Below, piece by piece: positions 24,125-35,626 of a stretch of 64,000 nt of DNA (position 1 is the first letter of the stretch; every line of letters begins with the position of its first letter). Both the position numbers and the translations under genes were made by a program. The notes below the pieces were generated by a model. It saw nothing but the letters and a program-made list of their open reading frames with translations. It made no database searches and was not told the DNA's origin. This DNA comes from Fratercula arctica (Eukaryota; Chordata; Aves; Charadriiformes; Alcidae). Location: contig CANTUZ010000003.1 in assembly GCA_947846985.1 (NCBI GenBank), positions 124,690,626 to 124,754,625 of the forward strand, in the 5' to 3' direction.

Positions 24125-24145
24125 GAAGAAGAGCAAAAGCAGGCA
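24125..24145 (+). CDS. DTNB: Beta-dystrobrevin 21-nt microexon (EEEQKQA)
   Basis: Seven codons, GAA GAA GAG CAA AAG CAG GCA, phase 0 in and out. They are flanked by an acceptor with a long pyrimidine tract ending ACGCTTACAG and by a full-consensus donor GTAAGT. The peptide EEEQKQA directly follows MKLLK in known beta-dystrobrevin isoforms and is missing from others, so this is an optional cassette. Inclusion lengthens H2 by an acidic/Gln-rich turn without changing frame. It is easy to miss because of its size. The exon expected next (AQATGSPHTSPTHG region) is not found in the remaining 39.8 kb. Confidence 0.92.
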
Positions 24146-25829
24146 GTAAGTTGACTTCAGTTTGTAGGTGATCTTTTCTTTCTGCATGAAAATACAATTT
24201 TCTGTTAATTGGCTTGTATGCAAATAAACCCTGGGAATGTGGGGTCTTTCTCACTTGTAAATTTGAAAGCAGCCCTCATCGGTTTCCAGTAGAGCATGTT
24301 TTTGTGTATGTCCTTAAAGCTATTTCTCTCTCCCTTTCTACTTAAGTTTATTGCTGTGGGTACACAACCGATGGCTGCATTCATTAGGTTTTTGTAGAAT
24401 TGTGCATGATCATCCAGGCTTGAAAATGTGGATTCTCAGCTGGCTTCGTAATATATTTTGTTGGAGATTCTTTGGCGTATTTTACATGCTAAGAAAGCTT
24501 TCTTGTCTCTTCAGGAATCCTTTGCTTTGCCTCCTTGCCACGTACAAGTCCATGCATGAAAACTAATTAATGACTTAATATTCTGGGCATGGATCCATAT
24601 CATTCAGTCATGATATAGTCTCCTTGAATTAGTCCCAGTGTGCTCGTTGTAAACAGGATGAGTAAACTAACAAGAGACAAGAATGCATTTGCTTTGTTAC
24701 TGATTTTCATTTTCTCTGCCCGCCTATTAAAACCCGAATCCTGTGTTGATTTCGGAATCCACTCCAGAGGGAGCCCTTTTGCTTTTCTCGGAAATGGCCA
24801 GATGTTCAATGTCTTCCCTCCAGCAGAACAAATTTTCAGCATTTTGGAACATGGTTTTCTTTATACACAAAGCTTTAATGAAGGTGAATCCTGTGTTTCT
24901 CATTGTTGGGGGTTTTTTACATGTTGTTTCTCAGATACTCGAATTGGATCTTTGATACATGGATTGGAAATCCTGGTGACATTTTTTGTAAGGAAATATG
25001 TATTTCTGGGTAACTTCTATTGCTGAAAATGCTTCAGTGGTACTGAAATGGGCTTTTGGTGACTCCTGGATGGCCTTGTATTAGGGTTCTGATATCAATT
25101 TAAGAAGATGATGGTGGTAAGTGTGCATCTTCTGCTGGAGCCCCGTTCATCTCTGGTTGATGCTGCCAGTGAAGATTGTCCCTGGGTTTGCTAAGGCACC
25201 TTGCAGAAATCCCTTGGCTTAGTGAAGGCACCAGATTGCAGCATGTGGCAGCGATCTTCAAGGAATTTCCTGGAGGAAGGAAAACAACCAAGACACCACC
25301 ATCCCTGTCCTCCAACTTCTGATGTGCAAGTGGAATGCTGTATCCTGTGTCATTCCCTTGCCCAGCATCATTGCTAGGAATAATCATCTGTGTGGAAATG
25401 CAGCATTATTTTAGCTTGTTTTTCCTGCACCACGATGTTCATATTGATTGTGGATAAAGAAAAAGGGTAAATATGAGATCAAAGGAAAAATTTGCCCAAT
25501 TTTACTTCCCTTCTTTCCCTGGAAAACTGTGTGGGTAGGAGGATAAGAGAGCCAAAACTGACCGCTAAAATAATGTCAACATATTGACATTCTGTCCGGT
25601 CCCATTCTCTTGGAATCTATGATGAATGAGCCAAAAAGGATTTGAACTCAAGAAGGCAGATTTTGACCAACCAAAGGACACGTTGCTGAGCTGTAGGGAT
25701 GGAAACTGCATCCTTACATTTGCATGGGCTGAAGTAGCTTGAAACACTCTCCTCTTGACTATAAAGGTCCATCCTGAAAAAGCTGGAAATCCCAGGATAC
25801 AATGCCCCACTTGGCTGAGAAACACACAG

Positions 25830-26445
25830 AAATCACAAAATAGCTGAGGTGGAAAAGCATCTCTGGAAGTCATCTAGTCCAGCTCAGAGCTTCTCAGGAC
25901 CTTGTCCCATCAGGGTGTGAGTATCTCCAAAGATGCTGACTCCAAAACCTCTCTGGGCGACTGGTTCTAGTGCTTCAGTACCCTCACCATAAGAAAGTTT
26001 TTTCTTTATTTTTAAATGGAATTTCCTATATTTCCATTTGTGCCTATATTTCCATTCCATTGCCTCTGGTCCTGTCACTGGATCATCTCCCTTGACCTGC
26101 TGCCAACACTCTTCCCAGCACAGCCCAGGATGCCGTTGACTTTCTTTGCTGGAAGGGTACATTGCTGGCTCATGTTCAACTTCTCTGCAGGACCCCAATG
26201 TCTTTTTCTGCCAAGCTGCTTTCCAGCCAGTCAGAAGGTTATTCCTTCCCAGGAACAGGACTTTCCAGCCTGTGTTGAACTTGATGAGGTCCCTCTCTGC
26301 CCATTTGTCCAGCGCTTGCAGCATTGTCTGCAAATTCATTGAGGGTGCATGCGGCCCTGTCGTCTAGGCTGTTACTGAAGAAGTTAAGCAGTACTGGCTC
26401 CAGTATCAAACCTTGAGGCACACCACTAGTAACTGTCCTTGAGCT
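25830..26445 (-). mobile_element. Older CR1 copy
   Basis: Starts with AATCACAAAATAGCTGAGG and 'ggaagtcatctagtccag', then minus-strand blocks for the RxNFF region, 'ccaggatgccgttgactttctttgctgg', 'cattgctggctcatgttcaac', and near the end 'aaaccttgaggcacaccactagtaactg' (complement of the VPQG block). It is about 615 bp with many substitutions and indels. Sequence to about 26640 may be a further decayed extension. Confidence 0.82.
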
Positions 26446-27036
26446 GTCCTTGAGCCTTCACATGGCTGATAACAACCCTACGCATCACACACTGTATTGG
26501 TATCTGCACTGCTCTGGAAAGGAGGCAATGGCATACCTCCAGCTTGAAGTCCAGAAGAACTCGTTGGACCATATACTGGTTTCCCAATGCCTTCAGGACT
26601 TCATGGTCATCCATGTGCTCCAATAACAGAAATACCTGAATAAAGGGCTGAATGTCTGTGGGAGTGTGGGCTGAAGAAACACAGCCAACTGAAGAACTTT
26701 AAAATACTCTGTCCTTTAGAACCTCTACCAGTTTTGGTAGCTCTAGACTCTCATCTTCCCTCTACATCTGTATAAAACCCTACAGTATCTAGGAAAGGTC
26801 TACTGTGTGCTCAGCCGGCCCCATCCTTGTGTCCACAAGCAAGTGTCTTGGAAAAAGAAGTTAGAGGAGAAGAGCCTAGTCTGGTTAGTACCTCACAAAG
26901 GTCTACAGACTAGTCCAGAAGCAGCAGGACCACGTATGAGGGAAAACACAGAACACTGTCTGAGTCCTGTGGAAGAGAATGCCCAAGTGCCTTGGTGATC
27001 TGAAGTGATGAGCATCTCAACCCTTGACGAGATGGA

Positions 27037-27633
27037 TTGGTTATGTGGCGGCAACATGAATTTACAGGAAGGGTTAAGGTGAGTAACAGGCAGAATAACA
27101 GTCACCGATCTGGGACTGGCAGCACATCAAGAACGGTGGCATCAGCATCCACATTAGGAGTTTCTGATTTCCCTTCACTGCTAAAGCTGCGAGTCCCGTT
27201 CTGCCTTCTCCATATTGCTAGTAAGATTTCCAGAGATGGGTCAGAGAGGATCAGCTTTCTTGGCTATGTTCAAGCAAGTTGCTTGGCAAGAAAAAAGGCT
27301 TCCTTAACAAAAAGCCATCTCGATCATTCTGCATCTAACAGAGACAACGTGGGCTGTGTTCCGGGGACTGAAGGTGCCCAGGTTAGTGTGGCCATTTTGA
27401 ATGGCTTGACTGTGGTCACAAGCCAGCGTTCCACCTGGTGCAGCAAGGCACTTCACCTGGTGGGGCAGTTAGTGCACGTATTTGCAGCCAGAGCGGTCGC
27501 GTGTGTAAGCGTTGTGTGGAGACCTTTGCTGCTCCTGGGAGGCGAAGAAGAACTTTCTTGGCTGCTGAGGTTGCCACCAAGTGCCTGCAGAAAACTGTGT
27601 GATAAAGGACTTCCATCTCCAGCAAAAGACTAG
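27037..27633 (+). other. 198-codon open frame in repeat-free intron block, unidentified
   Basis: An uninterrupted + strand frame inside a 3.6-kb stretch without CR1. I recognise no domain. Its C-terminal part has a hydrophobic run (ALHLVGQLVHVFAARAVACV) followed by LLLLGGEEELSWLLRL. There is no splice or promoter evidence. It may be part of a decayed retroelement or a chance open frame. Confidence 0.15.
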
Positions 27634-30103
27634 GTGGGCACAGTGGCATCTGAGAGACCAAACTCCAGTCGCAAAAATGTCCTCAGAGGGCCGAGAAGCT
27701 GCTGTGTCTCTTGGCTAGTCTTGGTCAGAAAATCATGGCAAGCTGTAAGGAGTCTGCGTCAGGAGAGAGCTCCAGTAACTTCTGTTCAGAGTCATCTCCT
27801 ATCAGGATTTTGGAAGTTTCTGTACAGTCTTCCCCCTTGCAGGACTGCCCCTTGGAATCGATGGGTCCTGGTCACGCCCTTGAGGGACAGTGCCTTGGGC
27901 AGAGGGATTATTCCAGTAATGGAGTATTAAGCCACGCGGTATTCATAGTCCACCACACTATTCTGTACTGCTGCTAAGATTGTTGTGTCCCAGCTAATAA
28001 ATATCTTTGCCAGCCTGGATCCTAATTTACAACAGGACTGTTTTCATGTCACAGCTGGTGAGAGCCTTAAATAATCTGCTAAATATTAAAACCTCTTTGT
28101 TTTATAGTCAAATGAACAGCCATCGGAGCTGTACTGTTCAATATTCAGAAGAACGTTAAGGGAATTCACAAAGATGTACATCACATGTATGATGTCTTTG
28201 GCGTGTAGTACAATGCATACAACAAATCCAGAGGAGCGTCAAGCGCTCGTACTCCCAACACGAGAGAACTTCTCTAATGCCAAACAGGCACAGAAATGGC
28301 TTCACAGCGGAGGAGCTCACATGGGAGCGCTTAAACACTGGAGTGGAAATGTTTTGCTTTCAGAAGATGGTGGGAACCATAGGACACAGCAGAGCAGACT
28401 GGGCTCGCGAATTTCGAGGTTATGTTACCAATCAGGAGAAGTGGACACGCTCTCGCCCAACAATCCTGGTGAAGTCATGGGAGGGTTGCTCCTTAACCCC
28501 GTGGAGAGGGAGCCAGGGGTTCCCGTTTTCCTCACATCGTTCAGATGATTCAGAGTACGTGGGTGGTACCTTTCAGGCAGCTTGAGAAGTGCAAGGGCAG
28601 CAGTGTGCATACCTTCAATGAGGTGAACCTTCTTAATCAACGGCTGTGGCGAAGCTGAGCCCCGACAGCAAGCCAGGATGATACCTGCGTCCCTTCCCAA
28701 GAGATGCAGAAACCTGCAAGTGGAGCGTTCCTGCCCTTGAAGAGCCCTGTAACAGCTGAAGAAGTCTCATCGTGTTGACATCCAAATCTGAGAGTGCTGT
28801 TCAGTTTCTGCATCCATTTTTGCATTCTGTACGCCTCTCTGGAGTGGTTCACATCTGGGTGACTCCCACCATCACATGCTGATGCATTTTAACAAAAATA
28901 TGAAGAATTCCTCCTAATGCCTCAACACTGCAAGTCCTCGTTCATCTGCAGGGTGTGCCTGTGGTCTCTGTGGATATCAGCAACCTCTCAGCAGGGGTGG
29001 GTTGTGTCTGCCAGCTGCGTAGCTAATATGAGCCAACTGGCTTGAATGACATTCATTTATACTCAGAACTGAAAAACTTTTCCGAAACAAGTGGAAGACC
29101 ACTTTCTGGAGGGTGGGAGTGGACAGTCCCAGGAGCATAATGTAGAATAAGACAAAACTGCCTGTTCAGGATAAATTTAAGGAAAAGACCAAATCTGGTT
29201 ACCCACCACGCTGGCAGCCTTAGATGCCTGCTCTGGTTAAGCTGACAAGTATTGCAGCATGCGGGCTACGTCTGTGCTCCTAAATAAATGCACACGGAAA
29301 AACCCCGTGATGCTGAGGGCAACCGGCATGAGGATGCCCACCTCCGTGCTCGCGGATTTTCTTGGCCTCCAGGACCTGGTGACTGAATGCAGGGCTGGGA
29401 ATGGTGTGCCTGGGAACTGCCGGGGAATGTGCTAGCTGAAATGTGTCACAACCGTGCCAGGGAGCATTCTAACACTTAGATGCTGTAAATTATCTTGTTC
29501 CAGTGCAAGAAACACTCCTGGGTATGGTTCAATTCACTAATATAGGTAGACATGGCTTTGGAATAAGCTTTGAGTTGGTGCCTCCTGACTAAGAGCCATG
29601 TTCATGGGCCTCCTGGAGGATATCAAACCTAGAAAGGCTCCTGAAAGAGCCATTTAGATGATAAAGTTTTGAAGTTGTGTAGGGAGCCAGACCTCCATAC
29701 CTATGGAGTTTATCCGTCAGTAGACATTTCAGAAAGGAAGGCTGGGTCTGTGCTGACATCAGGTATTGGAGGTGAAGAAGACCTTCCCCTCCTCTTTAGT
29801 TGGCAGCACTGCCCCTAGCAGATGACTTTTCTGGATGTGAGGAGGAAGGCTTGGCAGGGAATAGCCACGGAAATGCATCAGGATTACTTTCTTGGAAGTC
29901 TCTTTGCTCTGATGGATCACACTGTCCTGTGGTGGTTGAGCATCAGGTAAGAGACAAATCCCTGAATAATGTGGTGGTGCTTCCTACCACAATGGGATGA
30001 ATGCGGTGAAATGTAGACTGAGGTGCGGAACTGATGTCTGCGGAAGACCTGGTTTCTGTCTGAAGAGAAAGAAAATCCCTCTCCCCACACCAGCAGAGCA
30101 TGG

Positions 30104-30486
30104 TGAGAAGGCTCCGGGGAGACCTTCCAGTCCCTAAAGGGGCTGCAGGAAAGCTGGGGAGGGACTCTGGATCAGGGAGGGGAGCCGTGGGACGTTGGGA
30201 ATGGGTTTAAACCAAAAGAGGGGAGATTGAGATGAGATACTGGGAAGAAATTCTTTGGTGTGAGGGGGGTGAGCCCCTGGCCCAGGTTGCCCCGAGAAGC
30301 TGTGGCTGCCCCATCCCTGGAGGGGTTCAAGGCCAGGTTGGACGGGGCTTGGAGCAACCTGGGCTGGTGGGAGGTGTCCCTGCCCAGGGCAGGGGGTGCC
30401 ACTGGGTGGGCTTTGAGGTCCCTTCCAACCCAAAACGTTCTGTGGTTCTATGGTTCTTTGATTCTATGGTTCTATGTTTCTATGAT
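30104..30486 (+). mobile_element. CR1 copy, group 2
   Basis: About 380 bp from GAGAAGGCTCCGGGGAGACC through 'aagaaattctttggtgtgagggg' and 'ggaggtgtccctgcccagggcaggggg' to a tail of varied TCTATGGT/TCTATGAT units. It is 5'-truncated within a few bases of the same consensus point as 32683-33052. Confidence 0.95.
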
Positions 30487-31894
30487 TAGCGAGTTTCTCC
30501 GGGCTCACGTCCGTTGCCATCTGTGCCAAGCTCGCTGGGCAGAGCGGAGAAGACTGATCATGGCTGGGCTGAGCAGCAGAGGAGAGTGAGTTGCTGCTTG
30601 TCTTTCAATTGCTTTGTCTGGTGGATGGTGGAGGCCAAACGCTGCAGAAGTAAGCCAGAGCCTTCCCGAATAACCGCGGTCCTGGTTGGGTCTGGTGGCT
30701 TGGCATAAACCTGCTGCTGTTGGGGAGCAATGAAGAGGTGCACGAGCCTCTCCTGATGCTCGACGGGGACTGGGTGGGCTGTTGCTGTCAGCCCGGAGGG
30801 GATCCAGTGGTTCTGTCCCGCTTTGGAGGGCACACAGACGGCGCGAGGGAGTACGTACTGTCCAATGCAGAAGGCAAACTAAAACAGTGGAGAGTGCTTA
30901 GATGTTTTTAATCCTGAACTGTAGTAACCAGAGATGTTTTCCAAAATAGCAGTTGGGAAGGCTGTTGGGGAGAAGTGTGGTTTTCCCGCTGCTCCCGCTG
31001 TCCCACGAAGAGGTAAGAGCCGTAAGGCAGAAGGGTTTCTGCAGAGTCCCACTCCATTCATGCCTTCCCTGAATCGCATTCCTCTCTACTTAATCACAGT
31101 TTGGATCACACAGCCAGAGACAGGCAGGAGTTTGTTCAGTTTCTCGTCTTCCAAGTCCCGCCGTCGCTGAGAAAGACACATGTGCCAAGTTCCAACTTTT
31201 AAGCCACTGCCATTTTTTACAAAGCTCTGTGCAAAAGCATCGCGGCTACACTTGCTCTTGACTTGGGGGAAAAATACCCTTATTCCTTCTAAAGCACTTC
31301 AAAACCAGTTGAAGGGGTTGGGTTTATTTTCTAAACAGATCCTCTGTCAAGAGGCTGCCCAGCATGAAAATTTTTCAGTTTTTGTCTTCTAGAGATTTGT
31401 TTATTTACATACTTTTTTGTTTTAATGTGCGTTATTTGGGAAAAGAGGATTAGAAATGAAACAGTGTTAGAGCATTTTCACCAGGGCGCACAGGACTCAC
31501 ACGCAGCAGTTCCTGTAGGTTTATCGTGGGCGGTTCTGAGGAAACTCGAGGCTTGGTCGTGTGCCACATGTGCTCAGAGGGGCTCCCAGAGCCCCGAGAG
31601 CTTCTTTCTGTGTTCAGCGTATTCTCCCCCTCCTTCTGATGTCCTGTTTTGATGTTAATAAACTTGAAACGCAGCGGCTGCGGGAGAGGAGCGTCCTTGC
31701 TTTGGGAGGGCACGTCATGCGCCCCAGGACGTGGCGGCTCTGCCGCTCGCTGGCCGTGCTGCCGGCTGGCTGCCGTGGAAGGGACGGCGCTGAGATGCCT
31801 TTCCCTGGGGTGGAATGGCTGTGGCTCTGGGTCACACGCCGCTCTGGTTGCAGTTCCCACCTGTGGCTCCTGGGCCGTTGCAGAAATTATAGGG

Positions 31895-32298
31895 CCATCC
31901 CATCCCGTCCCCACCCCATGCCATCCCATCCCATCCCATCCTATCCCATCTCATCCCCATCCCATCCCATCCTACCCCATCCCATCCCCATCTCCATCCC
32001 ATCCCCATCCTATCCCATCTCCATCCCCTTCCCTATCCCATCCCATCCCCATCCTCATCCCCATTCCCATCCCCATCCCCATCCCATCCCATCCCCATCC
32101 CATCCCCATCTCCATCCCATCCCCATCCCATCCCCATCTCCATCCCATCCCCATCCCTGTCCCATCCCATCCCATCCCCATCCCATCCCATCCCCATCTC
32201 CATCCCATCCCCATCCCATCCCCATCCCCATCCCATCTCCATCCCCTTCCCCATCCCATGCCACCCCATGCCACCCCATCCCATCCCATCCCATCCCC
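31895..32298 (+). repeat. CCCATC/CCCCATCC tandem array
   Basis: About 400 bp built almost wholly from CCCATC, CCATCC and CCCCATCTCCATC variants. The - strand is therefore runs of three or four G separated by AT. Reading frames on both strands stay open (SHPHPIP-type on +, GMGWGWD-type on -) only because the unit has no stop codon. The irregular unit mix suggests repeated slippage or unequal exchange. Confidence 0.97.
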
Positions 32299-32682
32299 AG
32301 AGCCCCTCTGCCCGGGGGAGCGGGGGCGAGGGGCAGAGCTTTGGAGGGAGGTTGTACGCAGGAAGGCGAGTGAAGGCTGGATATAGCATATAATGTGGCG
32401 CCTGTTCTGGAGGTCTCTTCAGGACAGTGTCACGGATGGAACGATGCACTTCACTCGTAGAGAGAGGCAGCAATACATTTATTGATATAAAACATGCTTT
32501 AACAAAATTTGATAGTAAATGTGACTGTTTTAACGAGATTCGATGGCAAGACACCCTTGGTTATTTACTGCACGGAGGACAGGGTCAGACAGAGCTGTCA
32601 GGGAGACCCTCCCGTTGAGTCACGGTTTCAGAAAGGACCCCCTTGGCTTTCTAAACTATTTATGATTGACCTATAGTCATAT

Positions 32683-33052
32683 AAGGCTCCGGGGAGACCT
32701 TATAGCAGCCTTCCAGTCCCTGAAGGGGGCCTACAGGAAAGCTGGGGAGGGGCTGTTTGCAAGGGCATGGAGCGACAGGACCAGGGGCGATGGTTTAAAC
32801 TAGAGCAGGGTGGGTTTAGATTAGACATTAGGAAGAAGTTCTTTACACTGAGGGTGGTGAGACACTGGCCCAGGTTGCCCAGAGAGGGGGTGGAGGCCCC
32901 ATCCCTGGAGACATTCAAGGCCAGGCTGGATGAGGCTCTGAGCAACCTGATCTAGTTGAAGATGTCCCTGCTCACTGCAGGGGGGCTGGACTAGATGGCC
33001 TTTAGAGGTCCCTTCCAACCCAACACACTCTGTGATTCTATGATTCTATGAT
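32683..33052 (+). mobile_element. CR1 copy (related to group 3)
   Basis: Runs from AAGGCTCCGGGGAGACC through RLDIRKKFFTLRVVRHWPRL and LPREGVEAPSLETFKARLD to GATTCTATGATTCTATGAT. About 370 bp on the + strand, well preserved and 5'-truncated. Confidence 0.95.
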
Positions 33053-35585
33053 ATTTGCATATTTAACACAGCACCAGTGTTGTGGTGAGGTGGGCACATT
33101 GCTCCTTAGCCCTTGGCTATTGTGTTGTTATCTGTCTCCCCAAAACCAGGTTGAGCCAGGTGCAGCCATCACGACCAGATGCACCCATGATGACCACCAT
33201 GGGTGCTTATCACTTGGGCAGGGTTATGGAGATAAAGGTCAGGTTGGCGGTGGAGCACACCATCACAGACGGTTAAATACAACCAGTTCTCCCTTATTTC
33301 TGCAGCCACAGGCACCAGAAGAACCCAGGTGTTGCAATGGGGAGGGTGTCCCAGCCCTGTGCCAACCTCCCTAATGCAGGTCCAGCACCCGTCCTGCTGG
33401 CTCCAGGGTAACTCCGGCAGATCTGGCGGGGTGCTCCTGCACTCCCCGGGAAGCCCAGGGTCTGAGGGGTCCCTTAGCAGCAGCACTGGAGCACAGAGCC
33501 GGCTCAGGCATCACCGTGTGCCCCAGCAAATAAGTGTGGAGATGGGGGGACCTGCTGCAGAAACGATGGCTTTGCTCACACTTAGCTTGGGTCCGACCTG
33601 CTGAGACAGATAATCCTGTTAGACCTCAGCTGGCTGATGCAGAACCACAAGCGCCATCACACGGCACCCGCTTCTGGGAGCCCAGCACTGGGATGCAGCC
33701 AGCGCAAATCCAACAGGATCCATCAGCAGGGTCACCGTGCCGTGCCAAAGCAGCAGTCGGCACGCAGGAGCATCGTGTCTTCAAGCCTAGCCCCACCTTG
33801 GGTGTATAGAGGTGCACGGGAACGGTGCTTGAGCTAATACCCACCACCAGATCTGAGCTGTCGCTGCATCTTTGATGGGAACAAGCCGTAGTCCAGATGG
33901 TGCCCCAGAGGCCACAGAGTGAGAACAGCGTCCGAGAGGTGTCCGAGCGTGGGCTGTCGGTTTGGGATGCACCAGCAACAGCTTTATTCTACAAGTCACT
34001 TATATGAGAAATTTTGCTTCTTGGCGGTTAGTAATATGTTTGAAATGCCCAGGTATATTTGTCAAATGCCCAGGGTTCAGCTTTACAATGAACTGTCTTT
34101 GACAGCAAAGCCAGCTTGAAACGTTCCTTTTCCTGGGCCAGTAGTCGCTGCTCCAGCAATTATCTTCATACGGCTTTTGAGGGGCCGGGCTGCAAATCAG
34201 AGCACTGAAACTGTCCCACTTACAAACAGCGTTCCCAGGAAAAAGGGGAAGCCAGAGGCTCCTGTACCTACACCTTCACTGATTTTCGAGAAGTAGCAAT
34301 CCAAACTGGAAGAGGCTGGATGCCCTTCCCGAGATGGACCTTTTTTGTGGCAATAATTTAAGCTCCTCGGCAGAAAACAAGCGGTGAGCACCCGTGGATC
34401 AGGGCGGGCACAGCAGCAGGCACACGGTGAGGTGCCTGCCCCTTTGGAGCAGTAAGAGGAAGGATAGTTTGTGTAACGGCAGAGCAGAAAGAAGGTTATA
34501 AAGGCTGATGAGCGATGTCTCTCCAGAGTCAGTGATTGCTTAGAACCATGAATTCAGTGCTTGGCCTTATTCTATAGGAATATTTTGTCAGTCACCATTA
34601 AAGATCCCATATGCAAGATCAGAGCGGGGTTTTTTGTTGAAGATATTCTCCCACTACGTGGGTGTTTCTGTCCTTTTTCACTTGTTCATGAGAATTCGCG
34701 GTGGTGCGTTGGTGGTGGTTTTCATTTCACATAGATGTTTCCACCAAAGCATTTGTTGCCACATTTGGGGATAGATATTCATGAGCCTATGGATGTTGTG
34801 TTTCCGTTGCGGAGATGTCATTAAGATGACTGGAGAGATGTACTACGAGGATTTGCATTTGTTTTGGCAAGATCTGATTTTACTTGATGTTTGTTTATTC
34901 CCTAAGAAGTGTGACGCCGGTGATGAGTTTGGCAAGACTGAAAGCTAGAAGACAGAATTCTGGAATAATTTATTTGTTTTACCATATTTTCTTTGAGCAT
35001 GGGTTGTAACTGGTTAAATGATTATCCTTGTAGAGTCCAGGATGTGAAATATTTATTACTTCCCTGCTGAACTTCGTAGCCGCGCTGACTCTTCTAAAAC
35101 AACGTTTTCTTTGCTTTGTCGTCAAGGACCTGCTCTCGGATGTAAATAAGCTTAACTAAGTGCAGACAGTGCATGCACATTCCTCCTTCAGGATGCGATC
35201 CAGCGTAATGCTTAATTCTCTGCAATTACTAACTCCTGCTGCGCTCTAGCACTGGGTTGGCACCCAAATACAACTGTTCGGTGCCATAAATAGCGGATAC
35301 GCTTAGCTTTTCCGTACCATTTTAATCTTACCCAAACTACATAACCATACATTTTCACATCTCTCCGTATTAAATTGAGTGTGTCCATTTCAGAGACAGG
35401 GAAAACGGATACTTTTTTAGACATTCAAGACTAGCCAACAAGATGTTGATGAAATTCAAATGAGAGCTGTTGCCTGTATCTTGGCTGTCGCTTGCAGAAA
35501 GCATTGCTTCTCGCGCGCAACCATGGGAAATATGGCAGAAGCCCATGTTGCAGCTGTAGATGCCGTAACTCTGTCCCGAAGGATG

Positions 35586-35626
35586 AAGGTCCCTTCCAAC
35601 CTAGACAATTCTACGATTCTGTGATT
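35586..35626 (+). mobile_element. CR1 3' tip (about 41 bp)
   Basis: Only the last part of a CR1 is present: AAGGTCCCTTCCAACC, then 'tagacaattctacgattctgtgatt'. It is an extreme 5' truncation, and its ending resembles the group 3 tail. Confidence 0.8.

Noticed and set aside
9550..24145. Alpha-dystrobrevin (DTNA) as the identity of the exons
   Set aside because: The coiled-coil exons cannot separate the paralogues, but the TDLxFxFDANK lead-in and the EEEQKQA microexon fit DTNB; as remembered, DTNA has APDISF and a Leu in the microexon.
31895..32298. Interstitial telomere repeat
   Set aside because: The unit is CCCATC, not the vertebrate telomeric CCCTAA.
31561..32554. Open frames of 270 and 245 codons on + and up to 173 codons on -
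   Set aside because: They are translations of the CCCATC array (His/Pro/Ser or Gly/Met/Trp repeats) plus short flanks.
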